From Notospermus geniculatus (taxonomy: Eukaryota > Nemertea > Pilidiophora > Heteronemertea > Lineidae): a stretch of DNA of 64,000 bases. The notes under the pieces were generated by a model that was not told the DNA's origin, did no database searches, and saw only the letters and a program-made list of their open reading frames with translations. This document shows, one piece after another, positions 45,945 to 59,018 of this stretch (positions are counted from its first letter, which is position 1; every line of letters starts with the position of its first letter). The translations under genes and the position numbers were made by a program. The DNA lies in contig NMRB01000565.1 in the NCBI GenBank assembly GCA_002633025.1, positions 133,643-197,642 of the forward strand, read 5' to 3'.

Positions 45945-47709
45945 TCACCTGTGTGAACGTACCGGAAGAACAAATGACAAATGTAAAATCGAAATGCTCC
46001 AGGCCGTGAGTTCCAGGGTCATGATTACAGTCAAAATTTCAAGGTCAAAACATTCTAGCTTGAGAATTTATGACATATGCCAAAGTCGATTTTCCAAGAC
46101 GGCTCCCTGGTAAGTAACCACTAATTGCATTCCAATTGGACAAAAATTTGCTCTACAGTACACATAGATGATCACACCATCTAGAATAGGGCCATATAGC
46201 CATGAAACATGCCACTAAAATGGCTATATTTGGAACTTGACCTCTGTGACTGTAAAAAGTAGGTCAAATCAAAAACTCTTTTCATAATGTCATGTACCTC
46301 ATTAGATACACCTCTGACAAAAAATTAGAGACAATCCAGTTAACAGTTCAGGAGTTACTAGGCTTTGAGCTTTGGTTTTGGCCACCTAGTGGCCAAGCCA
46401 AGAATCGAATCGGACCGAAACTTGGTGTCATAGGTCATCTGGCATAGGGGTGACCCTGGAACCAAGTTTCAGGTCAATAGCCCAAGCACTTGCGAAACGT
46501 GCCACCAAAAGGCAAAATTTTGAACTTTGACCTCTGTGACCTTGAAAAGTAGGTCAAACCAAAAATCCTTTATATATGTAATGTACCCTCAGCAGATTCA
46601 CCTATGATAAAAATTGGGAGGTGATCCAGTCATTAGTTGAGGAGTTATTGCACTTTTCATGTTTTGAGTTTCTGCCACCTGGTGGCCAAGCTAAGAGTCG
46701 AATCGGACCGAAACTTGGTGTAGTAGGTCATCTGACATAGGGGTATATATGTACCAAGTTTCAGGTCAATAGCACCCGCGGTTACGAAACGTGCCACCAA
46801 AAGGAAAAATTTTGAACTTTGACCTCTGTGACCTAGAAAAGTAGGTCAAATCAAAAACCCGTTATATGTGTTATGTATCCTCATTAGATACACCTATGAT
46901 AAAAATTTGGAGATGATCCTGTCATTAGTTCAGGAGTTATTGCACTTTTTTCTTTTTGTGTTTTCGGTTTTAGCCACCTGGTGGCCAAGCCAAGAATCGA
47001 ATCGGACCGAAAGTTAGTGTCATAGGTCATCTGACCTAGGGGTGTACATGTACATGGTTTATGCAGCTGTGAGGGGTATGAATTTAATGCCTTTTTAATG
47101 CTTTTTAATACCAGAAATTTCCCAAATTTAATGCTTCTCAAAGGCAAGATCCGCTTCTAATCTGGCCACACTGATTAAGAAAATTACATGAATTTACCAG
47201 TAAATCTTTATAAATTTATTACGTGACAGTTAGCCCTCAACACTGCATGCACTAACACAATATACATGATCCACAGACAATGAGCATATTTGCTCAAGAC
47301 TAATCAGCTTGGGCTGCCAAGCATTTGGCTGTGTACCGGTACACAAAATGTACAGTGGCGTGTATTTGTACAGAGATCAGAGTGCTGCATTGATGAACGA
47401 CTCCATTGTCCATGTTGTCAGCGATCCCCAACTGAGAAATAATCCGGTGTATTTATTTTGGAAGTGACCACAAAATCACAATTTAATGCCTTTTAATGCC
47501 ATACAGTGACAAATGTTGCGGATGACGAAAAGTAATGCTTTTTAATGACTTTTAATGATCCGCGGACACCATGATGTACCAAGTTTCAGATCAATAGCTC
47601 CAGCGGTTACGAAACGTGCCCTGCTAACGGACAACGACGACGGACGACGACAGACGACGACGGACGACGGACGCACAACCATTGTATAAGCTCACCACAG
47701 GTGAGCTAA
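45945..47709. mobile_element. Repeat element with about 290-bp tandem units and GCTCACCTGTG ends
   Basis: The left end reads GTGCTCACCTGTGTGAACG and the right end ATAAGCTCACCACAGGTGAGCT, whose complement matches. Inside are about three direct copies of a roughly 290-bp unit (starts near 46210, 46499 and 46793), each with TGAACTTTGACCTCTGTGAC-like, CGAATCGGACCGAAA and CCAAGTTTCAGGTCAATAG segments. The right end carries a GACGACGGAC microsatellite at 47628-47675. A second repeat is nested at about 47055-47573. No coding capacity. Confidence 0.7.
47055..47573. mobile_element. Nested insertion with TTTTTAATGC words
   Basis: It interrupts the third tandem unit: the broken host reads ...GGGGTGTACATGTAC here and resumes ATGTACCAAGTTTCAG at 47574, so ATGTAC or a similar word is duplicated. 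The insert carries opposed TTTAATGCCTTTTTAATGC and TTTTAATGAC words near its ends and CATGGT at each terminus. Confidence 0.6.
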
Positions 47710-48640
47710 AAATGCAGAAATAAAAGCTATGGAAAGCAACAATGCCCACTGGTATTAACAATACTCATACAAAACAGCACATTTTGTAAATATTGGACAA
47801 CATAACTTGGTCAAAACATAAGTCAATAGTATGCAATGCACATGTATAATGCATGTCATAAATGTACCGGTACATGAGAGCTTGCCCTTCATCCTTTTCC
47901 AAGCCAGCTGTTCTGTCCCCTGCAGAGCAAAACTTGGCACTTTGGAATAGACTCAGAATGACACTATACACACCTAGCAATTGAATAAAGCTGAAATTAC
48001 TGCCAGTATTATTCATAATGAAATAAATGATCAATTATGTCCATACTTTACAGATGACATTTTGGCTCAGGAGTTGAAAATATAGATGGGGGTACTATGT
48101 TAACATGTTCTAACCACCACCCTCACCCCCTCCTACCCCACTCTGACTCCCGGTTAAGAATGGAAACAGAAATCAGTAAAGCAATTAAAACCTGACTCAG
48201 TATTACAATACCACTTGTATCTGTGTAATGGTGCAATTAATTGTGTAGTGAAGATGAGGAGAGATCAGTGTTCATTGGATGTAGTGTCTGCTACATGTAG
48301 ATGGAACTACAATGTACAATTCAAATAAAACTCTACAGAAAGGTTTTTGATTCAAGAGTCTTTGACTCTCAGGAGGATAATCATACCAGATGATATATTT
48401 TGTGACACTTAAGTTTACAGAGGCTAAAAATCTATCTATGAACCACATACATTGTATGTATCTAGTCAGTGAACATGGAATACGGCTGTTTACTCTTTAT
48501 GTTCTCTCCATATTCACTGTGTATCTTGTCCTAATGCTATCTTTCCAAGAATTGCACCAAACATAGGATAATATATACTAATCTTACAAATAAAGAAATC
48601 AGCAGTACCGGTACAAAACACATAATCATGTAAACAGTCA
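47710..48640. other. Intergenic sequence downstream of CABLES
   Basis: No gene seen. It probably includes the end of the CABLES 3' UTR, but no canonical polyadenylation signal is clear on the minus strand. Confidence 0.4.
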
Positions 48641-48913
48641 TTAACCCTTTAGGACTCATAACGGCTGTCGACGGCCGCCTAGAAACCCCTTAGACACCCC
48701 TGTGAAATTTCACAATAAAAATTGCATCTAGCTCCTTAAATATTTTGCGGAACTTCAAGTAACTTACATATCAATGATGATAGATCCTCAAGCTGGCCTG
48801 GGCTGGCCGATGCAAGCGCCATCTTAACAACGGGTTGGGAACGAGCCGAATTTGGCAGGCCGGTGAGGGGATCTGACCATACACTTTTTACCCACTGAGT
48901 CCTAAAGGGTTAA
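48641..48913. mobile_element. 273-bp TTAA-flanked MITE
   Basis: Begins TTAACCCTTTAGGACTCA and ends with the exact complement TGAGTCCTAAAGGGTTAA. The terminal TTAA on both sides fits a piggyBac-type target duplication. It lies just beyond the 3' end of the CABLES coding region. Confidence 0.85.
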
Positions 48914-49133
48914 ATGGTAGAACACTGAGATTGGAAGTATAACAGTTCACTTCACAACACTGGTCACCGACATAAGGTGGATCAGGGTCAGTTCATCCCC
49001 AGTAAAGCTACTCCATAGCCAAGTATGATTGCTGCACAGCCCATCAATTCTACCTTGTACGAGGCTGAGGATGTAACATGTCAAACGGTAGCCGTCTGGG
49101 TTGCTCTCTTCCCCTGTCCACCTTGGCGATGTA

Positions 49134-52100
49134 TCAAGAGGTGTACATGAGTCTCTGGTAGTGGGGATGCACCTCATAGTCTGGGATATGTAAGGTAAAC
49201 TCCAAAGCTATCAAGATGGAAATCTCAAATGCAAGCAACTCTTTTGTTTGTAGCTTGAATGAGTCTTCTATTTCCTGAAGTAGAAACGAAAAACATCAAA
49301 CTTTCAATGTGAAACTTGTACAATTTTGTAAAGGTGTTGTGTTACTTTTGAGAGCAACATTGACAGCAAAATAACAAGTTCCAAAAACCTGGATACCATG
49401 TCATCTGGAGCACACTAGCCATCTCTAAGTGGAAGCCAAACTCAGAATATCGGTAACTTGACTGAACTTTTGCCTAAGTTTTCAACCACAGATTCTAACA
49501 CAACCAAATCAGAAAATCAAATTTACCCGAATGAGTTTTGTGAGATCACTTTTCTTGACGTCATTCAGCTTAGCGCTCAGGAGGAGGCTGGCTCCAGCAC
49601 AAAGTTTCCGGTTAGATTTGTTCACGAGCCCTTTCAAAATCAGCTTTTCAAAGTTGACGTACGCCTGGGCAACTGTCCACAGATCAACTGAACACTGAAA
49701 TGAAAGAAAGACATTGAATATTTCCAACATACACAACTCCACTGATCCAAATAAACACATTAGACTCAACTCTTACCTTGGTGTGCCCAATTTTCCTCAA
49801 TTCACGTTTTAAACTCCGCAGCTTACTCAAAGTGAGGCTTATGTGAGGAAATCTTTCTTTGAACTTCTCATTCAGCTCCTGTTTCAGTTCTGATGGCCGA
49901 CAGTAGTCAATAATGGAAGTCTGAAATATGGAAAAGAGTGCAGAATTTCTACCTCAGCATACAGTACTAAGAGTCAAGCAGAAGAATTCGCTAAGCCATT
50001 CATGATTTTAGATGTTTCTTGTAATTCACCAGACACACAAGTGCATCTTGGATGAGATGGAGGACGCTGAATGGCATTCGGACATAAAAAGTAGAAACTC
50101 ACCATGTAAGAAGTAAATGTAAGTAGTGTCCTGTGCTTTCCTGAGCTCAGCTCAGGGTCGTCGAGCATGTTTGGGTCATAAATCAACTCAGATGACAAGT
50201 CATAGTCAAAACCTGCAAAAAACAAAATGTGGAGTAAGTTACATGAAGTTTTCTTACTGAAAACACAAGTTGAATTGATTCAAACCTGACGATTCATGCA
50301 GTGTAACATAAGAATCTTGTGTTCAAGGACATGGTGATCAATGATGGAAAGGACCCAAAGGGATAACGCAAGTGCCAATACAAATGCAGCTTCCAACTGG
50401 AATAGGGTTCAGTGAGGTCCAGTAAGGGAATTTAAAGGACAAGGAACAACATGGAAATACAGATGACCTTTGAAAAAGAGCTCAACATTTTATCGACTAT
50501 ATTCTTGAAGACCGAAAGATGACGTTAACACTGCTATGGCAGGTATTCTGAAAATCTTTCCCCTTTTACAAATGTTTATTTTCAATGTTTGGAGAATTAC
50601 CAATACATCAAAGGGAGAGGAGGTTAGGGTCAGTGACTACCCANAGGCAGGGCATAAATTCATTGCCATCGATGCCCTGCTCTTGGCCATGCTACCCTTA
50701 AAAACCCCAAATCCTTGGATTTTAGGCCTGAGAACTTCATATTTTACCTTCACACTCACCCTTGTGTGACCACATAACTTATGGTTTGCATTTTTTTTTT
50801 CTTTTTTTTTTCACCCTCATGCTCCATCATGTATGGCCTAACAATCCGTTAAACGAACAATCAAATTGGTATGGCCTAACAAAACAACCACGTTCCTACC
50901 AACCTGGATACCATGTCACCTGAAGCATACTAGCCATCTCTGAGAAGAAGCCAAAATTGAATTACTTCAATGAAATTTTGCCTCAGTTTTCTCAGCCACA
51001 GTTTCCAACACAACCAAATCAGAAAACCAAACTTACCCGAATGAGTTTTGTGAGATCGCTTTTCTTGACGTCATTCAGCTTAGCGCTCAGGAGGAGGCTG
51101 GCTCCAGCACACAGTTTCCGGTTAGATTTGTTCACGAGCCCTTTCAAAATCAGCTTTTCAAAGTTGACGTACGCCTGGGCAACTGTCCACAGATCAACTG
51201 AACACTGAAATGAGAGAAAGACATTGAATACTTCCAACGTACACAGATCTGCTGATCCGAATAACACATATGACTCAACGCTTACCTTGGTGTGCCCAAT
51301 TTTCCTCAATTCACGTTTTAAACTCCGCAGTTTACTCAAAGTGAGGCTTATGTGAGGAAATCTTTCTTTGAACTTCTCATTCAGCTCCTGTTTCAGTTCT
51401 GATGGCCGACAGTAGTCAATAATAGAAGTCTGAAATATGGAAAAGAGTGCAGAATTTCTACCTCAGCATACAGTACTAAGAGTCAAGCAGAAGAATTTAA
51501 TAAGCCATTCAAGATTTTCGATGTTTTTTATAATTCACCTGACACACAAGTGCATCTTGGATGAGATGGAGGACGCTGAATGGCATTCGGACATAAAAAG
51601 TAGAAACTCACCATGTAAGAAGTAAATGTAAGTAGTGTCCTGTGCTTTCCTGAGCTCAGCTCAGGGTCGTCGAGCATGTTTGGGTCATAAATCAACTCAG
51701 ATGACAAGTCATAGTCAAAACCTGCAAAAAACAAAATGTGGAGTAAGTTACATGAAGTTTTCTTACTGAAAACACAAGTTGAATTGATTCAAACCTGATG
51801 ATTCATGCAGTGAAACATTAGAATCTTGTGTTCAAGGACATGGTGATCAATGATGGAAAGGAGCCAAGGGGATAATGAAGGTGCCAGTACAAATACAGCT
51901 TCCAACTGGAACAGGGTTCAGTGAGGTCCAGTAAGGGAATTTAAAGGACAAGGAACAACATGGAAATACAGATGACCTTTGAAAAAGAGCTCAACATTTT
52001 ATTGACTATATTCTTGAAGACCGAAAGATGACGTTAACACTGCTATGGCAGGTATTCTGAAAATCTTTCCCCTTTTACAAATGTTTATTTTCAATGTTTG

Positions 52101-55100
52101 GAGAATTACCAATACATCAAAGGGAGAGGAGGTTAGGGTCAGTGACTACCCACTCAAATCTTTCTACTGAAGCACCACCCGCTAGAGAACACTCTATCAA
52201 AAGGTAACATCAGGTGAGGGGCTTATTTGCATGCAACTAAGTGACCTTAGTGTGTGATCATCATGCTCATTTCCAAGTACAGTCAGGTGCTGTGTATAGT
52301 CATTATGAAACATAAAACAAGTATTAGTCCCCTACAGATTCAACCAAGTACATCTATTAACACAGTTTAGTGCCCTTACAATGAGAACAACGGTGATATT
52401 GGGAAGGGCAGGAGGGTCGAACAGAATATGGAAAATAAAATAGTGACGCCAGCTGAAGAAATAATCAGCAAAGGAAAAGTGTTGCAGATATAAGAGCCTC
52501 TTTAGCTGTTTTTACACAGCGGATTGGTATATATTCATGATAAATGCTCCCAATTTATCACATTCACACATCAGCCATTTCATAAGTGCATTTCTTATCA
52601 TTTCGCTACAACATGACGTCACACTTATCCACCTCTTCGAAGCGTTACATGTAGAACGTTTTTTACAATGTAGAGCACAAACCACAGGATCGATCACAAT
52701 TATACGTGTTATGAACATCAGTTAGGCAGGTGAGGTGGTACACCGTAAATCAACTAAATTGATGGCAATGAGTACTAAGGTCTACAGCAATCTTTCACAG
52801 AATCATTTGACTTTTGGATTGTGAGTGTTGAGCGTGTAATTAATCTTGATAGTGTATGAATTTTCATCAGATATGACGGGAAAGTGGTTTGAATGACACT
52901 CGGTGATTGCTGGTTAAAAAGCACTGGTAAACTGCAAAGCAATTTTAAGGATGAAGGAGCTACGCCTACACATGTAACATTTTACTACCTGTAACAACAA
53001 CTTTTTAAGCTAGATTTCTACCATGTTAGAACCAGTTACTGTAATGTGACTAAATGAATAGTCTGCATACATAGGTACACGACGGAAATTTTATTTACCA
53101 GTACGCTTTCTATGATAAACAGGGCCTTTAATGACACAGTGGTTCGGGGATAACTCTGTAACATGCCAAGGGAGAAGCCGATAAAAAATAATGGACAGTC
53201 GAATGAATAAATGAAAGAAAACCCAAAGACAGGAGTTTGTGCTATGAAATTGCAAAGTCAAGGGAATACTTGAACACGTGTATTTGATCTCACAGCAACT
53301 TGAAGGCTCTGAGATTTGATAGGAGTGCTATCCCATTCAGAGACAATTCAATATTTGACATTTTTTTATTCCAATTTGTGGCAAGGGAACTCAAAATTGC
53401 AGAACAGAAGGCATCCATTCAGCAGGCTAAAGATACAAATTTAAACTATCGGTATGTAACAAGAGAACATCAAAATATAGAAGTAAGTTTATCAACTGCA
53501 TAGGTCTTAAAAGCAAGTGTTTATTAGCTCTATAATTTGCAGAGAAGTGGAGATTACATGTAACTAAGCATTAAATGCAATAGGAACTCTGAAAAAATCT
53601 TAAGAGAAGATCAAAAGCATAATATAGCATTGACCCTTCAATATCTAAGGATGACTTTGAGAGAATCGCCCTGGAGTGAGAACTCGCATAGCAGTTTTGA
53701 ATGTATGGAATGTCTGTTTCTAATTGTGATTTTTAAAAATGTAAAACAAGATCATCCTTTGATATCTTGGGGTACACTGTGTCAGTGAAAAACACTTGGA
53801 AATCACAACTCAAATGACTACAGTATTACTATAGTGGTATACCATGCAGCTGGGATCTTTTTCCAATGTTACCTTTGTCTTTGATGACAATAGGTGGCGT
53901 TTGGTGGCCTGTTTTGAGGGTCAAACTGGGATCATATGAGATGCTACGAAAAAGCTGCACTGGTACTCCTACAGTAGAATAAACAGATAAAAAGACTGGA
54001 AAAATTCACAGGAGTTCGATCCTAAAAAAATTTATTGAAGTTCTTAACTGGATGATCCACTCAGTACATACAGGATTGTCAATGAGTTTGCCCCTTGTGA
54101 CCTGTACAGGGTCAAACCTGCTAATTTCATTTCATGAAATAGTCAGCAATAGAGTTTGTGTTATTGGTCTATACCCATTTAATGAAGAAGTCTGGTTGTG
54201 ACTTCAAATCATGGTTCTTTTTGATGGTGCAGAATTTCTTCCCGGCCTCTATCTCTTTTTTGGTATTACTGACACTGAGTGAATCAAATCGCTAAGAACG
54301 CCAAGAACAGTAGTTAGGACAGAGACGGTATTATCACAGATTGCAGTTCGAACTAGTACACATTTCTTATATTACAAAGCCACTTCACAATGGCAGTTAT
54401 AAAATTGTACAAAAAGCATATTAACTTTTAATGAACAAATCAACGAGAAAATTGTATCAAAAATAGTAAGAAGAAAACATTAACATGACGAGAAAATTTA
54501 CCGTATGTATTGATAAGAGCTGAAGAGAAAAAGTAAGTATGCACAGGCATTGAAGTGTACACTGACCCTCAAGCATGGTACATACATTCTTTGTACATTT
54601 GTGGGTTTGTGTCTAACAGGACTTTTGAGGACTCAAGTCCATGTCATTGAGGAAGAACAGATTAGTTACTCAGATGGAGGCAAACCACACATCAGTTATA
54701 TCTGGCCGTTCTCCTGCGGGCATGGGGAAATCAAATATCTGTGATTGGCATCACACTGAAAAAACTCCAATGGAAAAAGAACAGCACAGGCATTACGGTA
54801 TCTGTCCACCCACACACAAGCCACTGAACCCGGAGTTTGTTCACCTGAGCAACCATCAAGATGTTTTTTTAGCAGGTACCTGTAGGCACAGAGAGCGTTT
54901 TAATTGAATGTGAAGCTAACTAACCTGCAGCAAGTGCATTATTCTCGGCACTTGAGCTGGCGGTGACGCCTTCATGGGTAGCTGTGCGGCGGTGTTTATG
55001 GCGAGATGGTACCAAGAATTGACTGTAGGAAATATCCTGAAAATAAATTAAACATACATTGATGCATTAAGTGACCACTCATGTTGACATCTTGGCTCAT

Positions 55101-58100
55101 ATCAAATGATATACTGATTAAAAGCGTTTTGAGTTGGAGAAAATGCGGGGAGGGTGATGACCCCTTTGATACTATATTGAATGGAAACTGAATAAAAGTT
55201 CATAATACCATCCAAAGAGGAATAATAGGGCATATGAAGGTTGTCAAGACTCGAAATGACCATCCTTGGCACGGTCAATGAGTGCGACATACCTGGCCAT
55301 CTTCAATGTATCCCATAGCATCCAACCCGATGGTCAGCAGACCTTCATGACTTGAAGACAGGGGTCGCTGTATGCCAGACACACGACGTACACTGGACCC
55401 GTCGGTTTCATTGACATGACTGAAAAGTCAAATAAATTAAAGTTGTAACTGAATTTAATGGTCAACATGGCAGTCAGCCAGAATGAATGGAAGACCAGAA
55501 TCCTATGGACGTTGCAGACAGTTAAAATCCAGTCTTACCTCAACTGTTTTTTATGCTTTGTGTATGGCAATGTAGAATACACAGCCATTGGCACCCTATC
55601 TTTCGACAAGACCACAATTCTGAAATATGGATACAATTTGTCAGACTCAAGTCAGAAACTAGTGTAGATGACTGCATCAAAATGGACTTTGAGTGAAGGT
55701 CGAAAAATCCATTCAGCAGAAGTGCGTCTCCCAACTTCCACAGCATGAAGTTGAAGGGGTTGAGAGGAAAACCTCTTCCAGAAAGCGATGCTACGTTTAG
55801 CCCACTGACTTGCTACATGTAATTTATTTTTCCAGTATAATGAAGTAGCCTACTTCACCTTTTTCCGCTCTGTATATTTTATATTACAATTAGTTACATA
55901 CAGTGTATATGTATACTAGAAGACACGTATTGGCAGCCATACCTTCCATTTTTGATGCGTTTCTCAGTCTTGGTACACAAGAATCTGATCTCTTTATGTG
56001 TGCCTGAATGACTATGTTGTCTCGAAGGCAATGAATCACCAGAATCTGTAGACAGAGAACTTGACCTGTGGCGCTTGCGTTCACCTGAAAAGTACAGTAG
56101 AATTGTCAGCACCTATTTGTCTCCGCCTGGGCAACAACTTCTATTTTCAGGATTTTAAAAAGGAACCAGGTCAGAAGAAAATGTTACTTGCTGATGACTT
56201 ACTGGAATCTGCAGGAAATATACCAGCATTTTCAGCTGAAAATGATGATTGCAGTTTCTTCTTGTACTTGATTCTCTCACGTTCTCCACTAACAGAGCCA
56301 TGTCTGAAGCAAAAGAAAAGATACATATATAAGTCAAAGCATCAGTACATTTTTTAAAGAAACTGTACTGGTAGTACAGTCAAATCAGGAAGCTGCTGCA
56401 CCAATAATTTCACATAACTCTTTCTTCAATGTATTCGATGAAGAGACAAAATTGAATCATGAGATGCACATAAGTTTTGACAATCAAATTCCTTGGTCAG
56501 AACTCTGTGTGTACTACACACCATCTTTATTCAAAATTAAGCAGATTCCTGTAATACAGATAATTTATACCTGAAGTCAAAGACAATTATAGGATTAATT
56601 CGATTAAGTAAATGGATGTGCCACAGAGTACCGGGTAGTTGCTGCAACATTCCAAGTCACCAAGGGTAGGCATCACATAAAACTATAAATTCTCAGAAAC
56701 AACGTGGAGAATAGGACAATGATCATTTCTGACAGTCAGAATCACTCAGATACACAGACTGACCAAGGCAACTGACTTGTAAATCAAGGTGATCAACAGG
56801 GGTGGGCATGCTGTTCACTCAAATCAAACGCCATCTTGAGAACAGCAGCAATTCACAAACCACAGCATGCAAGCAATCAATTTTTACATTGCTGTCGTAG
56901 ACTGAACCTCAATTTGAATTATAAGAGTTTTTCCCTCTAAGGAATGTTGACAATCAGTCATTCTTGAGCATTGGACTCTGTCATTTTGAGGATGCATCAA
57001 CCAAACCTTTATACACAGATGGAATGAATATCATTGAGTACACCCATAGTCACGATATTTCATGGAGTTATTCAAAACGATGTACTACAAGTACATAAGG
57101 TGTCATCATGATCAGGAAGTTACTACATGTAGAAGCCTTGTGATTGCCCTTCACCTCTGCAAGTTAGTTTTTGAAAGAGAAGATCAGAATACATGTAACT
57201 GTCAGTTGCTGATGAAGAAGAAACATGGTTAATTTCAATTGAAATGAAGCCTCTCATACCAAGTCCCAGAGGAAGAAAGCTCACATTGTTAAGCTGGCTG
57301 GCTTAGCCAAGTGTCATGTAGTCTACCATCTACCATACGTTTGGCCCAGCACTGTGCTTGGCTAACAAGGATACATTGTATCTGTGCAATCTCTTTTGAC
57401 TAAGTGACAACAGAAGTGTAGAAAAATATCACAGGTTTTAACAGGTCTCGAATAGCTGAGCATGCAGGAGAAGTTCCCAGAGTATGATGTCGACTTGAGC
57501 ATTATAATGTACAGCATTTTTCGCTTATCATATGATCAAGAAAAGCTTGGCAAAATGAATAACAGAAATGAATGGGGAAATGCCTCAACAACATGGGGAT
57601 TATACCGACTGCATGCAGGAGTCAAAGGAAACATGACAGTTTAGCAGCTTCCCCCAATAACTGTACCTTTCCTCATCATTGGTAAAAACATCCCCACTGC
57701 AAGAAATCAAACGAAATAAAACACATAAGGATAAGACAAATAAGAAAAATAAATGAAGGATAAAAATGAACAGGTTCACCATATCAGAAAGAGTAATAAA
57801 GGGGTGAAACAACAAAAAAAGAAGTAGGCCTACTTGGAATGAAATTTGAGTACCGGTACTTCAGGCAGACACAGAGACTTCAGATCGGGCATACATTTCA
57901 CACACCCCTCCAAAAAGACTGTTTGACATGACATATTATAAGACATCATGAACACCACATCAGAAACTGTACTGGCACATCTTGCCACATCTGTTGTAGG
58001 GGGCAGGTCTATCGAGGTCCATGCATGGTCTCATGACGTCATGTCTGCAAATGGTTTTCTCATAACTGCATTTATTCAGTTACTTGGAAAAACATCTACC

Positions 58101-58694
58101 GGTAATGTAGTCGAGGCCTGGCGGCCTTCTTTCTTTCAGATCTTTCCCTTTGATGACTAGGCCTACATAAAAAAATTCAATATTTTTTTACCTTGGCTGA
58201 ATTGGCTGGATGGAAGGCTGGAAGTCGAGAATGAAATCGTCCTCACTTTCATGAACATCATCTCTCCCAGAATCCGATAAACATGACGACTGATTATTTC
58301 CTATCACTATTTCAGAAGTTTGTCTAACAACAGCACCTTTATGTTTTAAATGGCCCACGTCAACAGACGTGGGCCTTGGAGTCCGCACTTTTCCTGAACT
58401 GTCAACTCTGGCTCTGAACTCAAGTGCAGGTCCATGTACAGGTTTATGCACTACACTATGCACACTATGTTCAGGGGGTTCAGAATCTGGGTCAAGAAGC
58501 GGTTCGCTCTCTTCCGGCACTGAATCTGGCGAATCCGTGCGTGACACTTTGGCATTTTGGGATGAACTGGCACCTATTTGAAGAAAACTAAATTTCGACT
58601 CCTTGCTATTGACATCTAGGGGTATATTTGATAAGAAATTGACAGCGGCAATGCGACGGTGTGAACGACTATGTTTTTTGAGAGCTGCGGCCAT
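49134..58694 (-). CDS. CABLES: CDK5 and ABL1 enzyme substrate (CABLES), cyclin-like adaptor
   Basis: Eleven minus-strand exons: 58192-58694, 57667-57696, 56224-56303, 55943-56084, 55293-55419, 54925-55036, 53873-53968, 51612-51721, 51286-51429, 51037-51204, 49134-49274; phases join to 550 residues. Exons 8-10 also exist at 50103-50212, 49777-49920 and 49527-49694. CABLES proteins link cyclin-dependent kinases (CDK2, CDK3, CDK5) to tyrosine kinases such as ABL. The N-terminus has the family motif [15 protein letters not shown], the middle is Ser/Arg-rich and disordered, and the last 200 residues form the cyclin-like fold: [67 protein letters not shown], and a final [20 protein letters not shown]. 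Vertebrates have CABLES1 and CABLES2; this looks like the single pre-duplication form. It shares a 324-bp divergent promoter region with MIB1. Confidence 0.92.
49385..50643. repeat. Duplicated block 5, copy A: CABLES exons 8-10
   Basis: Matches 50899-52152 with SNPs; coding differences appear silent. It ends at the single N at 50644. The last CABLES exon occurs once, upstream of this copy. Two haplotypes joined end to end explain this better than exon duplication, because the duplicated exons would repeat the same half of the cyclin-like domain. Confidence 0.85.
50645..50898. other. Short stretch between the two CABLES copies
   Basis: 254 bp with no counterpart in the other copy. It contains a T-rich tract (50790-50812), CACCCTCATGCTCCATCATG, and repeated TATGGCCTAACAA words, suggesting repeat debris at a haplotype join. 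Confidence 0.5.
50899..52152. repeat. Duplicated block 5, copy B: CABLES exons 8-10
   Basis: Counterpart of 49385-50643. It continues without a break into the upstream introns of CABLES, so it is the haplotype contiguous with exons 1-7. Confidence 0.85.
52153..53872. other. CABLES intron, nothing recognised
   Basis: A 1.7-kb AT-rich intron. No open frame with domain character, no clear inverted-repeat element and no RNA gene seen. Confidence 0.45.
56304..57666. other. CABLES intron, nothing recognised
   Basis: A 1.4-kb intron between exons 2 and 3. The sequence is unremarkable, with no repeat ends or exon-like frame that fits the gene. Confidence 0.45.
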
Positions 58695-59018
58695 CTTGAA
58701 TATTTACATTTCACAATAGAGAGAAAGACAACCGAATGTGGTGAGAGACAATCAATATAATTACACAAAATTTACGTATTTCAGCGTTTAAAATATGTAA
58801 GCTATAGTTATTTAGTATGAAAATATTTATAACCTATTGAATGACGAGATAACTGGCATTCATAGCTTTTCAATGTGTCCCAAAATGTTGGTTCTCTAGC
58901 ATTTCAAATCATCACCATCTAGTGGAAGGAAAAGAAACTAACCTTCCGATTTGGGGATGGCATGATGCCTTTCCCCCTAATTTTTCACTAAAACTCAATG
59001 TTTTTAGCAAATTAGAAG
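58695..59018. promoter_or_regulatory. Divergent promoter region between CABLES and MIB1
   Basis: 324 bp separate the start codons of CABLES (minus) and MIB1 (plus). Both 5' UTRs and a bidirectional core promoter must fit here unless upstream non-coding exons exist. The region is AT-rich without a CpG cluster; no TATA box can be assigned with confidence. Short spacing of housekeeping-type genes in opposite directions usually means a shared promoter. Confidence 0.6.

Noticed and set aside
46210-47065. CRISPR-like array from direct repeats
   Set aside because: The units are about 290 bp, diverged, and bounded by transposon-type ends in a eukaryotic genome with introns.
49527-51721. Tandem exon duplication within CABLES
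   Set aside because: The two copies share introns, flanks and silent differences, and one ends at an N. A protein with both copies would repeat half of the cyclin-like fold. Haplotype duplication is simpler.
54191-54296. Possible extra CABLES exon ([16 protein letters not shown] on the minus strand)
   Set aside because: The stretch looks exon-like, with acceptor and donor candidates, but its phase fits neither the preceding exon (phase 1) nor the following one. Transcript evidence would be needed; it may be an alternative exon.
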